A stretch of DNA of 64,000 bases from Comamonadaceae bacterium (GTDB lineage Bacteria; Pseudomonadota; Gammaproteobacteria; Burkholderiales; Burkholderiaceae_C): positions 1-64,000 of the forward strand of contig JAIYAR010000019.1 in NCBI GenBank assembly GCA_027488985.1, given 5' to 3'. Shown piece after piece: positions 16,603-28,080 of the stretch; positions within the stretch are counted from its first letter, which is position 1; every line of letters starts with the position of its first letter. The notes under the pieces are model-generated. The model was not told the DNA's origin, did no database searches, and worked only from the letters and a program-made list of their open reading frames with translations. A program made the position numbers and the translations under genes.

Positions 16603-18101
16603 TGGCAACCTTCACAACCCCAGTCCAAGCCGTGGAGTGGCTGCGCGCCTGCGGCGTGCAAGGCCTCACGACCGACAGCCGCGAAGTCGTTCGCCAAGAG
16701 GCGTTTGTCGCCTGGCCGGGTGCGGCGACCGACCCGAGGCGCTTTGTCGCATCCGCGCTATCCCAAGGTGCTGCCGCCTGTCTGGTTGAGCAGTCCGGTG
16801 CGGAAGCTTTCACTTTGGATGGTGAGCGCACCGGCTTCTACGCAGGCCTCAAGGCCGGATCAGGGCCTATTGCCGCTGCCTTCTACGGCATGCCTTCCCG
16901 CGAGTTGGCGCTGATGGCGGTGACCGGCACCAATGGAAAAACCAGTACCGCCTGGTGGTTGGCGCAGGCGCTGGGCCAAGTGGAGGGCGCACAGGCCTTG
17001 CCATGCGGTGTCATCGGCACGTTGGGCGTGGGCTGCCCACCCGCACTGACCGCCACTGGCTTTACGACCCCCGATCCGGTTCTCTTGCAAAAAACGCTGC
17101 GATCTTTCGTGGCCCAGGGGCTCAAGGCATGTGCGATGGAGGCCTCTTCCATTGGCATTGAAGAACTTCGCTTGACCGGCACGGTCATTCATACCGCCAT
17201 CTTTACCAATTTCACGCAGGACCATCTGGACTACCACGGCAACATGGCGGCTTACTGGGCCGCCAAGCGTGCGCTGTTCTCGTGGGAGGGGTTGAAGGCC
17301 GCAGTCGTGAATGTGGACGATGACAAGGGCGTTGAACTGGCCGCAGAACTTGCGTCCGGCTCCATAGATGTATGGACAGTCGCCGTGCAACGCGATGCAC
17401 GCTTGGTGGCGCGCGGCGTGATGCATGCGGCGCAAGGGCTCGCGTTTGATGTGGTGGAAGGCGCGCAATCGGTGCGTCTGCAGTCGCATGTCATCGGCAG
17501 CTACAACGTGTCCAATCTGTTGGGTGTGATTGCAGCCATGCGCACGTTAGGCATAGCTCTGCACGCTGCTGTACAGGCCTGCGAGACCTTACTGCCGGTT
17601 CCGGGCCGTATGGAGTGTGTGGGCGGAGAGTCAGCGCCCTTGGTGGCTGTGGACTATGCCCATACGCCTGACGCTCTGTCTCAGGCCTTGCGCGCGCTGC
17701 AGCCCGTCGCGCGTGCGCGCGGAGGCAAGCTCTGGTGTGTATTTGGCTGTGGCGGCGACCGCGATGCCTCCAAGCGCCCCCTGATGGGAGCGGTCGCTGC
17801 GTCGCAATCGGAGCATGCGGTGGTGACCAGTGACAACCCCCGCAGCGAAAAACCGGAGGGCATCATGGCGCAGATTCTGTTGGGCATGGTGGAGTGCCCT
17901 CACGTCGATGTCCAAGTGGATCGTGCCATGGCAATTGCCGATGCGATCCGTACTGCAGATGCCAAAGACGTCATTCTTCTTGCCGGAAAAGGCCATGAGG
18001 AAACCCAGGAAATTGCCGGCGTGAAAACTCCATTCTCCGACATGGTGCACGCTCGTAATGCCTTGACTTTGCGCAGCTCCATGCAGGAGTCACAGCCATG
18101 A
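16602..18101 (+). CDS. murE: UDP-MurNAc-tripeptide synthetase MurE
   Basis: A 499-residue Mur ligase that adds the third stem-peptide residue to UDP-MurNAc-L-Ala-D-Glu. The ATP-binding motif is VTGTNGKTSTAWWLA near residue 108, and the central-domain NFTQDHLDYHG motif is present. The substrate-recognition motif TSDNPRSE contains DNPR, the signature for meso-diaminopimelate, which agrees with dapF in the same window. Confidence 0.96.
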   Translation: MATFTTPVQAVEWLRACGVQGLTTDSREVVRQEAFVAWPGAATDPRRFVASALSQGAAACLVEQSGAEAFTLDGERTGFYAGLKAGSGPIAAAFYGMPSRELALMAVTGTNGKTSTAWWLAQALGQVEGAQALPCGVIGTLGVGCPPALTATGFTTPDPVLLQKTLRSFVAQGLKACAMEASSIGIEELRLTGTVIHTAIFTNFTQDHLDYHGNMAAYWAAKRALFSWEGLKAAVVNVDDDKGVELAAELASGSIDVWTVAVQRDARLVARGVMHAAQGLAFDVVEGAQSVRLQSHVIGSYNVSNLLGVIAAMRTLGIALHAAVQACETLLPVPGRMECVGGESAPLVAVDYAHTPDALSQALRALQPVARARGGKLWCVFGCGGDRDASKRPLMGAVAASQSEHAVVTSDNPRSEKPEGIMAQILLGMVECPHVDVQVDRAMAIADAIRTADAKDVILLAGKGHEETQEIAGVKTPFSDMVHARNALTLRSSMQESQP

Positions 18102-19510
18102 GCGCCATGATGACCCTGGCCCATGCCGCGGAGTTGATACCCGGTGCTGCCCTGGTGGGTGACGGAGCCACGCCCATCCACCGCGTGCACACCGACACCC
18201 GGACGATTGAGTCTGGAGACCTCTTTGTCGCGCTCCAAGGAGAGCGCTTCGATGCCAACGACATGTTGCACGAGGCATTGACCAAGGGGGCCGCCGCAGT
18301 GTTGTGCCATGCAGGTCTGCCGGCCAGCGCCTATCCCTCCGGGCTCCCGCGCATTGAAGTGGCAAACAGCAAGCTGGCGTTGGCTGCGTTAGCCACTGGA
18401 TGGCGTGCTCAGTTTGAGTTGCCAGTAATTGCCGTGACCGGCAGCAACGGCAAAACCACCGTCACGCAAATGATTGCCAGCATCCTGCATACCTATGCAC
18501 CGGATAGTGCGGCGCTGGCCACGGTAGGCAACTTCAACAACGACATCGGTGTGCCTTTGACACTGTTGCGCATGCGGGCGCAACACCGCATCGCCGTGGT
18601 GGAACTGGGCATGAACCACCCTGGTGAAATTGCCGTGCTCGCTGCGATGGCCCAGCCCACCGTCGCGCTGGTGAATAACGCACAGCGTGAGCACTTGGAG
18701 TTCATGCACACCATAGAAGCGGTCGCGCGTGAAAACGGCAGCGTACTGACTTCATTGCCTGAAGAGGGCACAGCGGTGTTCCCGGCGGACGACGATTACG
18801 CTGCTCTATGGCGCGACCTGTCCGCAGGCCGCGTCGTATCGACCTTTGCTCGCACTGATTCCGGCGCAAATTGCGTGGTGCGCAGCGCACGTTGGCAGGA
18901 CGGTGCCTGGCAGGTAGTCGCCGGTACCCCTCAAGGGGAACTGCGTTACGGTCTGGCCATTGCCGGTCGCCATAACGTCAAAAATTCTTTGGCCGCCGCC
19001 GCCTGTGCACTGGCTGCCGGCGTACCTCCTGCGACTGTCGAGCGTGGGCTGGAGGCCTTTGTGCCCGTCAAGGGCCGCTGCCGCGCGATGCACGTCCGCC
19101 ATGGCGCACTCGACTTCACCCTGGTGGACGACACCTACAACGCCAATCCGGATTCCATGCGCGCCGCCATCGATGTGCTGGCAGATTTGCCGGGCCCGCG
19201 CTTGCTGGTGATGGGTGACATGGGCGAAGTAGGCGAGCAAGGTCCCGCCTTTCACGCAGAGGCGGGTCGTTATGCGCGCGATACAGGTATTGAGCATGTC
19301 TTGGCGCTGGGAGATTCAAGTGCTCATGCGGTGCAGGAGATGCCGGGCGCCCGCCATTTCAAGGATGTGGCCGACCTGAACGCCGCTGCCTTGGCCTTGG
19401 TGCCCGTGGTGGCCAGCGTACTCGTCAAAGGCTCGCGCTTCATGCGCATGGAACGTGTGGTGGAGGCCCTGTCGGCCCGCCCCGCGCAGGAGGTAGCGGG
19501 CCATGCCTAA
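18098..19510 (+). CDS. murF: UDP-MurNAc-tripeptide:D-Ala-D-Ala ligase MurF
   Basis: A 470-residue Mur ligase that adds D-Ala-D-Ala to complete the pentapeptide precursor. The P-loop is VTGSNGKTTVTQM near residue 111. The family signature VVELGMNHPGEI, and YNANPDSMRAAI near residue 345, are characteristic of MurF. It overlaps murE by 4 bp. Confidence 0.96.
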   Translation: MSAMMTLAHAAELIPGAALVGDGATPIHRVHTDTRTIESGDLFVALQGERFDANDMLHEALTKGAAAVLCHAGLPASAYPSGLPRIEVANSKLALAALATGWRAQFELPVIAVTGSNGKTTVTQMIASILHTYAPDSAALATVGNFNNDIGVPLTLLRMRAQHRIAVVELGMNHPGEIAVLAAMAQPTVALVNNAQREHLEFMHTIEAVARENGSVLTSLPEEGTAVFPADDDYAALWRDLSAGRVVSTFARTDSGANCVVRSARWQDGAWQVVAGTPQGELRYGLAIAGRHNVKNSLAAAACALAAGVPPATVERGLEAFVPVKGRCRAMHVRHGALDFTLVDDTYNANPDSMRAAIDVLADLPGPRLLVMGDMGEVGEQGPAFHAEAGRYARDTGIEHVLALGDSSAHAVQEMPGARHFKDVADLNAAALALVPVVASVLVKGSRFMRMERVVEALSARPAQEVAGHA

Positions 19511-19528
19511 AATGTTTGGAGAAGTTTC

Positions 19529-20707
19529 ATGCTGCTGAGCCTGGCCCAATGGCTGCAAAGTTTGTCGCCCGAGTTCGGCGTGTTCCGGGTATTTCAGTAC
19601 CTCACCTTCCGTGCCGTGATGGCTGCGCTGACTGCGTTGCTGATCGGTTTGGCCGCGGGTCCGGCGGTGATCCGTCGTTTGCGAGCCTTGAAGATCGGGC
19701 AGCCGATCCGCGGATACGGCATGGAAACCCACCTGGCCAAAAGCGGCACCCCCACCATGGGTGGTGTTCTCATCCTCTTGTGCATTGCCACCTCCACACT
19801 GCTGTGGGCCGACCTGTCCAACCGCTTTGTCTGGATCGTGCTGATTGTGACTCTGGGCTTCGGTGCCATCGGCTGGGCCGACGATTGGCGCAAGGTGGTA
19901 CACAAAGACCCCGAGGGCATGCGCTCCCGAGAAAAGTACTTCTGGCAAAGCGTCATCGGTTTGCTGGCCGCGCTGTACCTGGTGTTCAGCATCTCCGAGA
20001 GCTCAAACTTGCGTGTGCTGGAGCTGTTTTTCAATTGGGTGGGCTCGGGATTTGATGTGAACCTGCCGCCCAAAGCAGGCCTGTTGCTTCCGTTTATCAA
20101 AGAAGTGAGCTACCCCCTTGGGGTGCTGGGCTTTGTGGTCATGACCTATCTGGTCATTGTGGGCTCCAGCAATGCGGTGAACCTGACCGATGGTCTGGAC
20201 GGCTTGGCCATCATGCCGGTGGTGATGGTGGGCTCTGCGCTGGGCGTGTTCGCTTATGTGACCGGCAGCTCGGTGTTCTCCAAGTACCTGTTGTTTCCCT
20301 ACATTCCCGGCTCCGGCGAGTTGTTGATTTTCTGCTCGGCCATGGCCGGTGCCGGTCTGGCATTTTTGTGGTTCAACACGCACCCGGCGCAGGTCTTCAT
20401 GGGCGATGTCGGTGCCTTGGCACTGGGCGCTGCCTTGGGCACCATCGCCGTCATCGTGCGCCAGGAAATTGTGCTGGCCATCATGGGCGGCATCTTCGTG
20501 GCCGAAGCCCTGTCGGTCATGTTGCAGGTCACTTGGTTCAAGTACACCAAAAAGAAGTACGGCGAAGGCCGTCGCCTGCTCAAGATGGCGCCGCTGCACC
20601 ACCATTTTGAAAAGTCAGGCTGGAAAGAGACCCAGGTCGTGGTCCGTTTCTGGATCATCACCATGCTGCTCTGTCTGGTCGGCCTGTCTACCCTGAAACT
20701 GCGATGA
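19529..20707 (+). CDS. mraY: Phospho-MurNAc-pentapeptide translocase MraY
   Basis: A 392-residue polytopic membrane enzyme that transfers phospho-MurNAc-pentapeptide to undecaprenyl phosphate, making lipid I. About ten hydrophobic segments are visible. Key motifs are GTPTMGG near residue 74, the Asp pair in WADDWRK near 115 and [10 protein letters not shown] near 217. [13 protein letters not shown] near 355 is the His-rich cytoplasmic loop. The murF-mraY gap of 18 bp holds a GGAGAAG-type ribosome site. Confidence 0.97.
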   Translation: MLLSLAQWLQSLSPEFGVFRVFQYLTFRAVMAALTALLIGLAAGPAVIRRLRALKIGQPIRGYGMETHLAKSGTPTMGGVLILLCIATSTLLWADLSNRFVWIVLIVTLGFGAIGWADDWRKVVHKDPEGMRSREKYFWQSVIGLLAALYLVFSISESSNLRVLELFFNWVGSGFDVNLPPKAGLLLPFIKEVSYPLGVLGFVVMTYLVIVGSSNAVNLTDGLDGLAIMPVVMVGSALGVFAYVTGSSVFSKYLLFPYIPGSGELLIFCSAMAGAGLAFLWFNTHPAQVFMGDVGALALGAALGTIAVIVRQEIVLAIMGGIFVAEALSVMLQVTWFKYTKKKYGEGRRLLKMAPLHHHFEKSGWKETQVVVRFWIITMLLCLVGLSTLKLR

Positions 20708-22584
20708 ACACGCCCGAGCAGCACCTTCCGCCTGAACCCCTGCAGACACCGGTTATTGATGCCGGTGTGGTGCAACACGCACCTGTGGAGCAGGAGGTTC
20801 AGCCGTTAGTGACTGCAGCGGATAGTGAAAGCGTTCCCGTAGAGCTGCCCGCTCCGGTGCCCATGCCCGTTGCTCCTCCACAGGCCGGCACCAGAGCTTT
20901 GCCAACCACCCTGACTGCTGCCAAGGATGCTGCTGAGTTTGTCGCCCGCATCTTTGCGGAAACCGAGGCGGAAAAAACAGAAGCCGCAGAGGTAGAAGCG
21001 GCTGATGCAAAAGCAGCAGCCCAAGAGGCAATGCCTGAAGAAGTACCGGTGAGCGGGCAAGTGTTTGCACCGCTGGCCGGCCGGAACGTATTGATTCTGG
21101 GGCTGGGCGCCTCCGGCCTCGCGATGGCCCGCTGGTGCGTGCTGACCGGGGCAGCCAATGTAACCGTGGCTGATACCCGCGACGTCCCGCCTCAGTTGGC
21201 CGTCTTGCAGCAGGAGCTGCCGCAGGTGCAGTTCGTAGCGGGTCCGTTTGACGCATCTCTGGTGGAAGGGCGCGAACTGCACGCCGTGTACCGGTCGCCC
21301 GGTTTGAGTCCAGAGGAAATTGCTCCTGTTTTAGGAGCTGCTGGCGCAGGTTCCATCAGTGTTGGTGGCGAATTGAGCTTGTATTCCATGGCGTTGGAAG
21401 CGCTGCGTGCTGTGCGTGCTTATCAGCCAGCGGTGCTGGCAATTACCGGTACCAACGGAAAAACCACCGTTACCTCGCTGACCGGGCAACTGATTGCCCA
21501 TGCGGGCACGACTGTTGCGGTGGCCGGCAATATCGGTCCCACGCTGTTGGACACGCTGACTCAGCATTTGCAAGCCGACACGCTGCCTGATGTCTGGGTG
21601 CTGGAGCTCTCCAGCTTCCAGCTGGATGCTGCCGGGAGCTTTGAGCCTACCGCCGCTGTCGTGCTCAATGTCACTCAGGATCACCTCGATTGGCATGGCA
21701 GCATGCAAGCCTACGCCGGCGCCAAGGCCCGCATCTTCGGCCAGCGCGGCATGATGGTGCTGAACCGAGAAGACGCAACCGTCATGGCGATGCGCCCGGA
21801 GCCGGTGCGCGTGCGGCTGCAGAAGCCGCAAGAGCGCGCCTACATCTCCTTCGGCACCAACATGCCCCAACGCCCCGGTGACTTTGGTATTGAAGATGTC
21901 AACGGCATGGTCTGGCTGGTGCGTGCACTGGAAGCCGACGAAACCCGCAAGCGCCGCAAGGACGAAGAGGAAGAAATCCACATCCAGCGCCTGATGCCGG
22001 CCGACGCCCTTCGCATCCGCGGCCGCCATAACGCCAGCAATGCACTGGCTGCATTGGCGCTTTGTGCTAGTGCCGGTTGTGCGCTGGGACCCATCCTGTA
22101 CGGTCTGCGCGAGTACCGTGGGGAGCCGCATCGCGTGGAGCCTGTCGGCATCATCAATGACGTCGAGTTCTTCGACGATAGCAAGGGCACCAATGTCGGA
22201 GCCACCGTGGCAGCTCTGCAGGGCCTGGGCGCCGACCGCCGTATAGTCGTCATTCTGGGGGGCGAAGGCAAAGGGCAGGACTTCGCGCCTTTGGCTGCCC
22301 CGGTAGAGCGCTATGTCCGCGCCGTGGTGCTGATCGGCCGGGATGCCCCGCTGATCCGTTCTGCCTTGGAGCAGACCGGTATCCCCTTGGTGGATGCTGA
22401 CAGCATGGCCGCCGCCGTCACACTGGCTAACGCCAAGGCCCACGCAGGTGACGCGGTGCTCATGTCCCCCGCGTGCGCCAGTTTCGACATGTTCAAGAAC
22501 TATGAGCACCGTGCGCAGGTGTTCTGCGATGCGGTGAAAGAACTGGCCTTGTCAAACGGCACCGAACTGGAGCAGTTGGCATGA
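20704..22584 (+). CDS. murD: UDP-MurNAc-L-Ala:D-Glu ligase MurD with long N-terminal extension
   Basis: A Mur ligase that adds D-Glu to UDP-MurNAc-L-Ala. It has 626 residues, against about 440-450 for most MurD. The first ~118 residues are a Pro/Val/Glu/Ala-rich low-complexity tail with a short predicted helix ([19 protein letters not shown]). The Rossmann start [21 protein letters not shown] follows, then the P-loop [13 protein letters not shown] near residue 250 and [13 protein letters not shown] charged loop (KRRKDEEEE, about 418-427) is also extra. The start is coupled to mraY by a 4-bp overlap, so the extension seems translated. A degenerate dispersed repeat copy (21320-21350) lies in the coding region. 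Confidence 0.94.
   Translation: MNTPEQHLPPEPLQTPVIDAGVVQHAPVEQEVQPLVTAADSESVPVELPAPVPMPVAPPQAGTRALPTTLTAAKDAAEFVARIFAETEAEKTEAAEVEAADAKAAAQEAMPEEVPVSGQVFAPLAGRNVLILGLGASGLAMARWCVLTGAANVTVADTRDVPPQLAVLQQELPQVQFVAGPFDASLVEGRELHAVYRSPGLSPEEIAPVLGAAGAGSISVGGELSLYSMALEALRAVRAYQPAVLAITGTNGKTTVTSLTGQLIAHAGTTVAVAGNIGPTLLDTLTQHLQADTLPDVWVLELSSFQLDAAGSFEPTAAVVLNVTQDHLDWHGSMQAYAGAKARIFGQRGMMVLNREDATVMAMRPEPVRVRLQKPQERAYISFGTNMPQRPGDFGIEDVNGMVWLVRALEADETRKRRKDEEEEIHIQRLMPADALRIRGRHNASNALAALALCASAGCALGPILYGLREYRGEPHRVEPVGIINDVEFFDDSKGTNVGATVAALQGLGADRRIVVILGGEGKGQDFAPLAAPVERYVRAVVLIGRDAPLIRSALEQTGIPLVDADSMAAAVTLANAKAHAGDAVLMSPACASFDMFKNYEHRAQVFCDAVKELALSNGTELEQLA
21320..21350 (+). repeat. Degenerate dispersed repeat, copy 4 (inside murD)
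   Basis: The sequence has a TTGCTCC edge, then TTTTAGG and AGCTGCTGGCGCA, one base from the 13-mer consensus. The second block (NGCGCYAGAG) is not recognisable, so this is a half copy or a chance match. Confidence 0.4.
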
Positions 22585-23831
22585 AGTTCGTGCCCAAAGC
22601 CCTCGCAGGATGGTTTGCTCCCCGGGAAGCCGAGGCGGCCGGTGCATTGCCTGTGCGCCTGGGCGGGCGGGGTTCTTTCTCGGCCAGCACCACTCCTGCA
22701 CAGGTCAAGGGGTTCGATCAGCCCTTGGTCTGGGTCACTGTGGCCTTAATGCTGTGGGGCTTGGTGATGGTGTATTCCGCATCTATCGCGATGCCGGACA
22801 ACCCCAAGTTTGTTTTCTACAGCCATACCCATTTTGTGATTCGCCACGCCATGTCGATGACGGTCGCTTTCGTGGCTGCACTGATCGCCTTCCAGATACC
22901 CATCCAGACCTGGGAGCGTCTGGCGCCCTGGTTGTTTGTTATTTCTTTGGTGTTGTTGATTCTGGTGCTGGGCATAGGCCGTGGTGTCAATGGCGCCAAG
23001 CGTTGGATCTCGCTGGGCGCCATGAACTTCCAGCCCTCCGAATTGGCCAAGTTCGCGGTCCTGCTGTACGCGTCGGATTACATGGTCCGCAAAATGGAGG
23101 TGAAAGAGCACTTCTTTCGCGCCGTGGCACCCATGGCGGTGGCCGTGGCGGTCATCGGCTTACTGCTGCTGGCCGAGCCTGATATGGGGGCTTTCATGGT
23201 GATTGCCGTGATCGCTATGGGCATTCTCTTTTTGGGCGGAGTTAACGCCCGGATGTTCTTCTTGATTGCAGCGGTGATCGTGGTGGCCTTCGGGCTGATG
23301 ATCGCTTTCTCGGAATGGCGTCGGGAGCGTATCTTTGCCTACCTTGATCCGTGGAACGAAAAATATTCCATGGGCAAGGGCTACCAGCTCTCGCACTCCT
23401 TGATTGCTATTGGCCGGGGCGAGATCTTCGGTGTTGGTTTGGGTGGCAGCGTGGAAAAACTGCACTGGTTGCCCGAAGCTCACACCGACTTTTTGCTTGC
23501 GGTCATCGGGGAAGAGTTCGGCCTTGTCGGTGTAGTCACCGTGATCGGTCTGTTCCTCTGGATGACCCGCCGGATCATGCACATCGGCCGCCAAGCCATT
23601 GCGCTGGACCGCGTGTTTGCCGGCCTGGTAGCGCAGGGTGTTGGCGTGTGGATGGGCTTTCAGGCCTTTATCAACATGGGTGTGAACCTGGGCGCCTTGC
23701 CCACCAAGGGTCTGACCCTACCCCTCATGAGCTACGGCGGCTCCGCCATCCTGATCAACCTCGTCGCCATTGCCGTGGTTTTGCGTGTGGACTACGAGAA
23801 CCGCCAGTTGATGCATGGGGGGCGGGTATGA
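22581..23831 (+). CDS. ftsW: Septal peptidoglycan glycosyltransferase FtsW
   Basis: A 416-residue SEDS-family polymerase with about ten membrane segments, which polymerises lipid II at the septum with FtsI. SEDS landmarks are present: [12 protein letters not shown] near residue 135, [21 protein letters not shown] near 280, and [10 protein letters not shown] near 385. About 45 cytoplasmic residues precede the first membrane span. It overlaps murD and murG by 4 bp each. A second SEDS gene at 41647 is assigned rodA. Confidence 0.95.
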   Translation: MKFVPKALAGWFAPREAEAAGALPVRLGGRGSFSASTTPAQVKGFDQPLVWVTVALMLWGLVMVYSASIAMPDNPKFVFYSHTHFVIRHAMSMTVAFVAALIAFQIPIQTWERLAPWLFVISLVLLILVLGIGRGVNGAKRWISLGAMNFQPSELAKFAVLLYASDYMVRKMEVKEHFFRAVAPMAVAVAVIGLLLLAEPDMGAFMVIAVIAMGILFLGGVNARMFFLIAAVIVVAFGLMIAFSEWRRERIFAYLDPWNEKYSMGKGYQLSHSLIAIGRGEIFGVGLGGSVEKLHWLPEAHTDFLLAVIGEEFGLVGVVTVIGLFLWMTRRIMHIGRQAIALDRVFAGLVAQGVGVWMGFQAFINMGVNLGALPTKGLTLPLMSYGGSAILINLVAIAVVLRVDYENRQLMHGGRV

Positions 23832-24892
23832 CGCAAAAAGTCGCTCTCATCATGGCCGGCGGTACGGGCGGGCACATCTTCCCGGGACTGGCCGTGGCTC
23901 AAGCCCTGCGGGACAAGGGCTGGCGCGTGCACTGGCTGGGTGCCCCCGCCAGCATGGAGAGTCGCATCGTGCCGACCCGCGGCATTCCGCTGGAGTTGGT
24001 GGAGTTTGGCGGCGTGCGCGGCAAGGGTCTCACCACCTTGGTGTTCTTGCCGCTCAAGTTGCTGCGTGCCTTCTGGCAAAGCCTGCAAGTGGTGCGCCGC
24101 GTGAAGCCTGACGTGCTGGTGGGCCTGGGCGGCTACATCACTTTCCCTGGCGGCATGATGGGCGTGCTGTGCGGAAAGCCTTTGGTGCTGCATGAGCAGA
24201 ACTCGGTCGCCGGCATGGCCAACAAGGTGCTGGCCGGCGTGGCCGACCGCGTATTTGCAGCCTTCCCCAGAGTCATGCCCAAGGCGGAATGGGTAGGTAA
24301 CCCTTTGCGCGCTGAATTCTTGAATCTGCCCGCTCCGGAAGTGCGGTTTGCCGGCCGAAGCGGCCCGCTCAAAGTGCTGGTCGTGGGTGGTAGCCTGGGT
24401 GCTCGCGCACTGAATACGGTAGTCCCTCAGGCCCTGGCACTGATCCCTGAATCCCAGCGCCCGCTGGTGACCCACCAAGCCGGAGAAAAACAAATTGATG
24501 AACTGCGGGCCAACTATGCCGCTGCCGGCGTGCAGGCCAAGCTCACGCCATTCATTGACAACACCGCGCAGGCTTTTGCCGATGCGGATCTGGTCATTTG
24601 CCGTGCCGGCGCCAGCACGGTGACCGAATTGGCCGCCGTGGGCGCTGCGGCGGCGTTTGTGCCATTCCCTTCGGCGGTGGATGACCACCAGACCTTCAAT
24701 GCCCGCTTTCTGGTCGATCAGGGCGGTGGCTGGCTTTTGCCGCAAGCCACCCTGACCCCCGAAGCGCTGGCGGAAATGCTATTGAAAACAGAGCGGCCCG
24801 CGCTGATGCAGCGGGCGCTGGGAGCCAAAAAGATGCAACAACTACACGCCACCGAAGCTGTGGTGGCCGCCTGCGAGGAGCTTGCGAAATGA
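23828..24892 (+). CDS. murG: UDP-GlcNAc:lipid I transferase MurG
   Basis: A 354-residue peripheral glycosyltransferase that makes lipid II from lipid I on the inner membrane face. The N-terminal glycine loop [16 protein letters not shown] starts at residue 9. Further motifs are [11 protein letters not shown] near 98, [12 protein letters not shown] near 122 and [14 protein letters not shown] near 260. The start at 23828 overlaps the ftsW stop by 4 bp; upstream in-frame codons lie inside ftsW. Confidence 0.96.
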   Translation: MTQKVALIMAGGTGGHIFPGLAVAQALRDKGWRVHWLGAPASMESRIVPTRGIPLELVEFGGVRGKGLTTLVFLPLKLLRAFWQSLQVVRRVKPDVLVGLGGYITFPGGMMGVLCGKPLVLHEQNSVAGMANKVLAGVADRVFAAFPRVMPKAEWVGNPLRAEFLNLPAPEVRFAGRSGPLKVLVVGGSLGARALNTVVPQALALIPESQRPLVTHQAGEKQIDELRANYAAAGVQAKLTPFIDNTAQAFADADLVICRAGASTVTELAAVGAAAAFVPFPSAVDDHQTFNARFLVDQGGGWLLPQATLTPEALAEMLLKTERPALMQRALGAKKMQQLHATEAVVAACEELAK

Positions 24893-26325
24893 AGCACGCA
24901 GTCAAACACATTCATTTCGTCGGTGTGGGCGGATCCGGAATGTCCGGCATTGCCGAAGTGCTGAGCAACCTCGGCTACGTGATCTCGGGCTCCGACTTGG
25001 CTGACAACGCTACCACCCGCCGCCTGGCTGCCTTGGGCATCAAGACGTATGTGGGCCATGCGGCAGAGAACGTGACCGGTGCCGATGCCGTGGTCACCTC
25101 CACGGCGGTGCAGTCCTATAACCCGGAGGTCATCCGCGCCCGCGAAATGAAGATCCCCATCGTCCCCCGTGCGTTGATGCTCGCTGAGCTCATGCGCCTG
25201 AAGCAGGGCATTGCAATCGCCGGTACCCACGGCAAAACCACGACCACCAGCCTGGTGGCCAGCGTGTTGGCGGAAGCCGGTTTGGACCCTACTTTTGTGA
25301 TCGGTGGCCGCCTCAACAGCGCAGGCGCGAATGCGCGTTTGGGAAGTGGCGACCACATCGTGGTCGAGGCGGATGAGTCGGATGCGTCCTTCCTGAACCT
25401 CCTTCCCGTGATGGCGGTGGTGACCAACATCGACGCCGATCACATGGAAACCTACGGGCACGATTTCGGCAAGCTCAAGAAAGCCTTTGTTGACTTCCTG
25501 CACCGCATGCCCTTCTATGGCGCGGCGATTCTTTGCACCGACGACGCCGCCGTGCGTGACATCTGTGAGCAGGTCACCTGCCCGATCACCAGCTACGGCT
25601 TCAACGAAGATGCCGAAGTGCGCGCCGTGAATGTGCGTGCGGTGGGCGGCCAGATGCACTTCACCGTGCAACGCCGCAACGGTGTGGTGCTTCCCGACAT
25701 GGAGGTGGTGCTGAATTTGCCCGGCTTGCACAACGTGCTCAACGCGCTTTCTGCCATTGCGGTGGCGGTGGAGCTGAACATTCCGGATGCGGCCGTCGTC
25801 AAGGCGCTGGCCGAGTTCAAGGGCGTGGGCCGCCGCTTCCAGCGCTATGGAGATCTCGCTTTACCGCAGGGCGGTACCGTCACGGTGATAGATGACTACG
25901 GCCACCACCCCGTCGAGATGGCCGCCACCCTGGCTGCCGCACGCGGCGCCTTTCCCGGGCGGCGTCTGGTCTTGGCTTTCCAGCCGCATCGCTACACCCG
26001 CACACGGGATTGCTTTGAAGATTTTGTGAAAGTCATTGGCGCCGGTGCCGATGCGGTGCTGCTGGCGGAGGTGTATGCCGCCGGTGAAGCGCCCATCGTG
26101 GCGGCAGACGGCCGGTCCCTCGCGCGTGCCCTGCGCATTGGCGGCAAGGTGGAGCCCCTGTTTGTGGACGACATCGCCGCCATGCCTCAAGCCGCCATCG
26201 ACAACGCGCGCGATGGCGATGTGCTGATGTGCATGGGTGCAGGATCGATTGGCGCCGTGCCCGGAAAAATTGTTGAACTGCTACAAAATAAGGAGCTGCT
26301 CGCGCAGCAGGGACGGGCGCTATGA
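24889..26325 (+). CDS. murC: UDP-MurNAc:L-alanine ligase MurC
   Basis: A 478-residue Mur ligase, the first amino-acid-adding step of peptidoglycan synthesis. The N-terminal [17 protein letters not shown] nucleotide fold, P-loop [14 protein letters not shown] near residue 107, [11 protein letters not shown] and the C-terminal DDYGHHPVE motif are all present. The last ~15 residues ([16 protein letters not shown]) are read from a dispersed repeat copy (26278-26333), so the C-terminal tail is not native-looking. It overlaps ddl by 4 bp. Confidence 0.96.
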   Translation: MKHAVKHIHFVGVGGSGMSGIAEVLSNLGYVISGSDLADNATTRRLAALGIKTYVGHAAENVTGADAVVTSTAVQSYNPEVIRAREMKIPIVPRALMLAELMRLKQGIAIAGTHGKTTTTSLVASVLAEAGLDPTFVIGGRLNSAGANARLGSGDHIVVEADESDASFLNLLPVMAVVTNIDADHMETYGHDFGKLKKAFVDFLHRMPFYGAAILCTDDAAVRDICEQVTCPITSYGFNEDAEVRAVNVRAVGGQMHFTVQRRNGVVLPDMEVVLNLPGLHNVLNALSAIAVAVELNIPDAAVVKALAEFKGVGRRFQRYGDLALPQGGTVTVIDDYGHHPVEMAATLAAARGAFPGRRLVLAFQPHRYTRTRDCFEDFVKVIGAGADAVLLAEVYAAGEAPIVAADGRSLARALRIGGKVEPLFVDDIAAMPQAAIDNARDGDVLMCMGAGSIGAVPGKIVELLQNKELLAQQGRAL

Positions 26326-26333
26326 GACAAAAT
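26278..26333 (+). repeat. Dispersed 13-9-10 repeat, copy 5 (murC/ddl junction)
   Basis: CTGCTACAAAATAAGG, then AGCTGCTCGCGCA, 9 nt, then GGCGCTATGAGAC. It supplies the end of murC, its stop codon and the ATG of ddl. Confidence 0.75.
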
Positions 26334-27275
26334 AATCTGAATCTCGGGAAGGTGGCTGTGCTGATGGGCGGCGCCTCAGCGGAGCGCGAGGTGTCGCTGA
26401 TGTCGGGAAGTGGCGTACTCAAGGCACTGCTTTCGCAAGGCGTGGACGCCCATGCCTTCGATCCTTCTGAACGCGCGCTGGATGAACTCAAGCGCGAAGG
26501 CTTTGATCGCTGCTTCATCGCGCTGCACGGCCGCTTCGGCGAAGACGGCACCGTGCAGGGCGCGCTCGAATTGCTGGGTATTCCTTACACCGGCTCCGGC
26601 GTGATGGCTTCCAGCATCTCCATGGACAAGGTCATGACCAAGCGCATCTGGCGTTTTGAAAGCTTGTCGACCCCCGCATGGCAGCAAGTCAAAAGCGCCG
26701 CCGAAACCCAGGCTGCGTTCGCAGCGCTGGGCGCACCCATGATCGTGAAGCCCGCACGCGAAGGTTCCTCCATCGGCTTCACCAAGGTGATGACGGCCGA
26801 CCAGTGCGATGCCGCCTATGCGCTGGCCTCCAAACACGACAGCCATGTGCTGTGCGAGCAGTTCATTGCCGGCGACGAAGTCACCTGCCCGGTGTGGGGC
26901 CCGAGCTCCGCGCCGGAGGCGCTGCCGGTGATCCGTATCGTGGCGCCTGAGGGCAACTACGACTACCAGAATAAGTACTTCACCGATACCACCCAATACC
27001 TGGTCCCCGCGGGCTTGCCTGCCGGCGAAGAGGAGGCCATCCAGGCGCTGGTGTGTAGGGCCTACCAGGTGCTGGGCTGCCGCGGCTGGGCACGGGCGGA
27101 TGTGATGATTGATGCGAGCACCCGCACACCCTACTTGCTGGAAATCAACACCTCACCGGGCATGACTGGCCACTCCCTGGTGCCCATGTCTGCGCGTGCA
27201 GCCGGCATCAGCTACGAAGAACTGTGTGTGCGCCTGCTGCAAAGCACCGCCACAGACGGGAAGGCTGACGCGTGA
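26322..27275 (+). CDS. ddl: D-alanine-D-alanine ligase
   Basis: A 317-residue ATP-grasp ligase that makes the D-Ala-D-Ala dipeptide used by MurF. It shows [21 protein letters not shown] at the N-terminus, [14 protein letters not shown] near residue 67, the ATP-grasp lysines in [17 protein letters not shown], and the C-terminal [14 protein letters not shown] with metal-binding Glu/Asn. It overlaps murC and ftsQ by 4 bp. Its ATG lies in a dispersed repeat copy. Confidence 0.95.
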   Translation: MRQNNLNLGKVAVLMGGASAEREVSLMSGSGVLKALLSQGVDAHAFDPSERALDELKREGFDRCFIALHGRFGEDGTVQGALELLGIPYTGSGVMASSISMDKVMTKRIWRFESLSTPAWQQVKSAAETQAAFAALGAPMIVKPAREGSSIGFTKVMTADQCDAAYALASKHDSHVLCEQFIAGDEVTCPVWGPSSAPEALPVIRIVAPEGNYDYQNKYFTDTTQYLVPAGLPAGEEEAIQALVCRAYQVLGCRGWARADVMIDASTRTPYLLEINTSPGMTGHSLVPMSARAAGISYEELCVRLLQSTATDGKADA

Positions 27276-28057
27276 ACTCCTCTGTCGCTACTCCGCTGGA
27301 CGTCAAGCTCATGAACGGGACCGCTGTGCTCCTGTTTATGGCTTTTGTCGTCCTCGCAGTGGTGACGGGTGGCCGCTGGCTGGGGCGTTTGCCCATGTTT
27401 GCCATCCAAGGCATCACGGTGACCGGCGACATGAACCACAACAGCCCGCTCACGCTGCGTGCCAATGTGGCACCCGGTTTGAATGGCACTTTCTTCTCGG
27501 TCGATCTGGCGCGGGTGCGTTCCGCTTTCGAGGCGGTGCCGTGGGTGCGCCATGCGGTGGTGCGCCGCGAGTTCCCGAACCGCTTGCGGGTGGACTTGCA
27601 GGAGCATGTGGCGGTGGCCTATTGGGGTGCCGAGCCGGAACTGCGCCTGCTCAACAGCTTTGGCGAAGTGTTTGAAGCCAACGTGGGCGAGGTAGAGCAG
27701 GACGTACTGCCCAAGCTCAGCGGGCCCAATGGGCAAAGCAGCGATGTGCTGACCATGTACCGCACGTTGACCCCATTGTTTGCCGGCATGGAATTGCCAC
27801 TGGAGCAGCTGGATTTGTCAGGTCGTGGCAGCTGGAGCGCACGTCTGGATGGTGGCGCCGTGATTGAGCTCGGGCGTGGAACGCCTGAGGAAGTCACTGA
27901 GCGCCTTCAACGGTTTTTGAGAACGCTGACGCAGGTCACCACACGCTACGGCCGGGCCCCGGGCTCCGTCGAATCAGCGGACTTGCGGCACGCCAACGGA
28001 TACGCGGTCAAGCTGCGTGGCGTTACCACGCTGGCAGCGGACAGCACCAAGAAATAG
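27272..28057 (+). CDS. ftsQ: Cell division protein FtsQ
   Basis: A 261-residue bitopic inner-membrane protein. One membrane segment (about residues 17-36, [19 protein letters not shown]) is followed by a POTRA domain ([16 protein letters not shown]) and the beta domain ([23 protein letters not shown]). FtsQ recruits FtsB/FtsL to the septum. It overlaps ddl by 4 bp and is followed by ftsA after 23 bp. Confidence 0.94.
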   Translation: MNSSVATPLDVKLMNGTAVLLFMAFVVLAVVTGGRWLGRLPMFAIQGITVTGDMNHNSPLTLRANVAPGLNGTFFSVDLARVRSAFEAVPWVRHAVVRREFPNRLRVDLQEHVAVAYWGAEPELRLLNSFGEVFEANVGEVEQDVLPKLSGPNGQSSDVLTMYRTLTPLFAGMELPLEQLDLSGRGSWSARLDGGAVIELGRGTPEEVTERLQRFLRTLTQVTTRYGRAPGSVESADLRHANGYAVKLRGVTTLAADSTKK

Positions 28058-28080
28058 CGGAAACGAAGCAGGGTACAACT

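Noticed and set aside
21331-22509. 392-codon minus-strand open frame opposite murD
   Set aside because: Shadow of murD with no domain or ribosome site.
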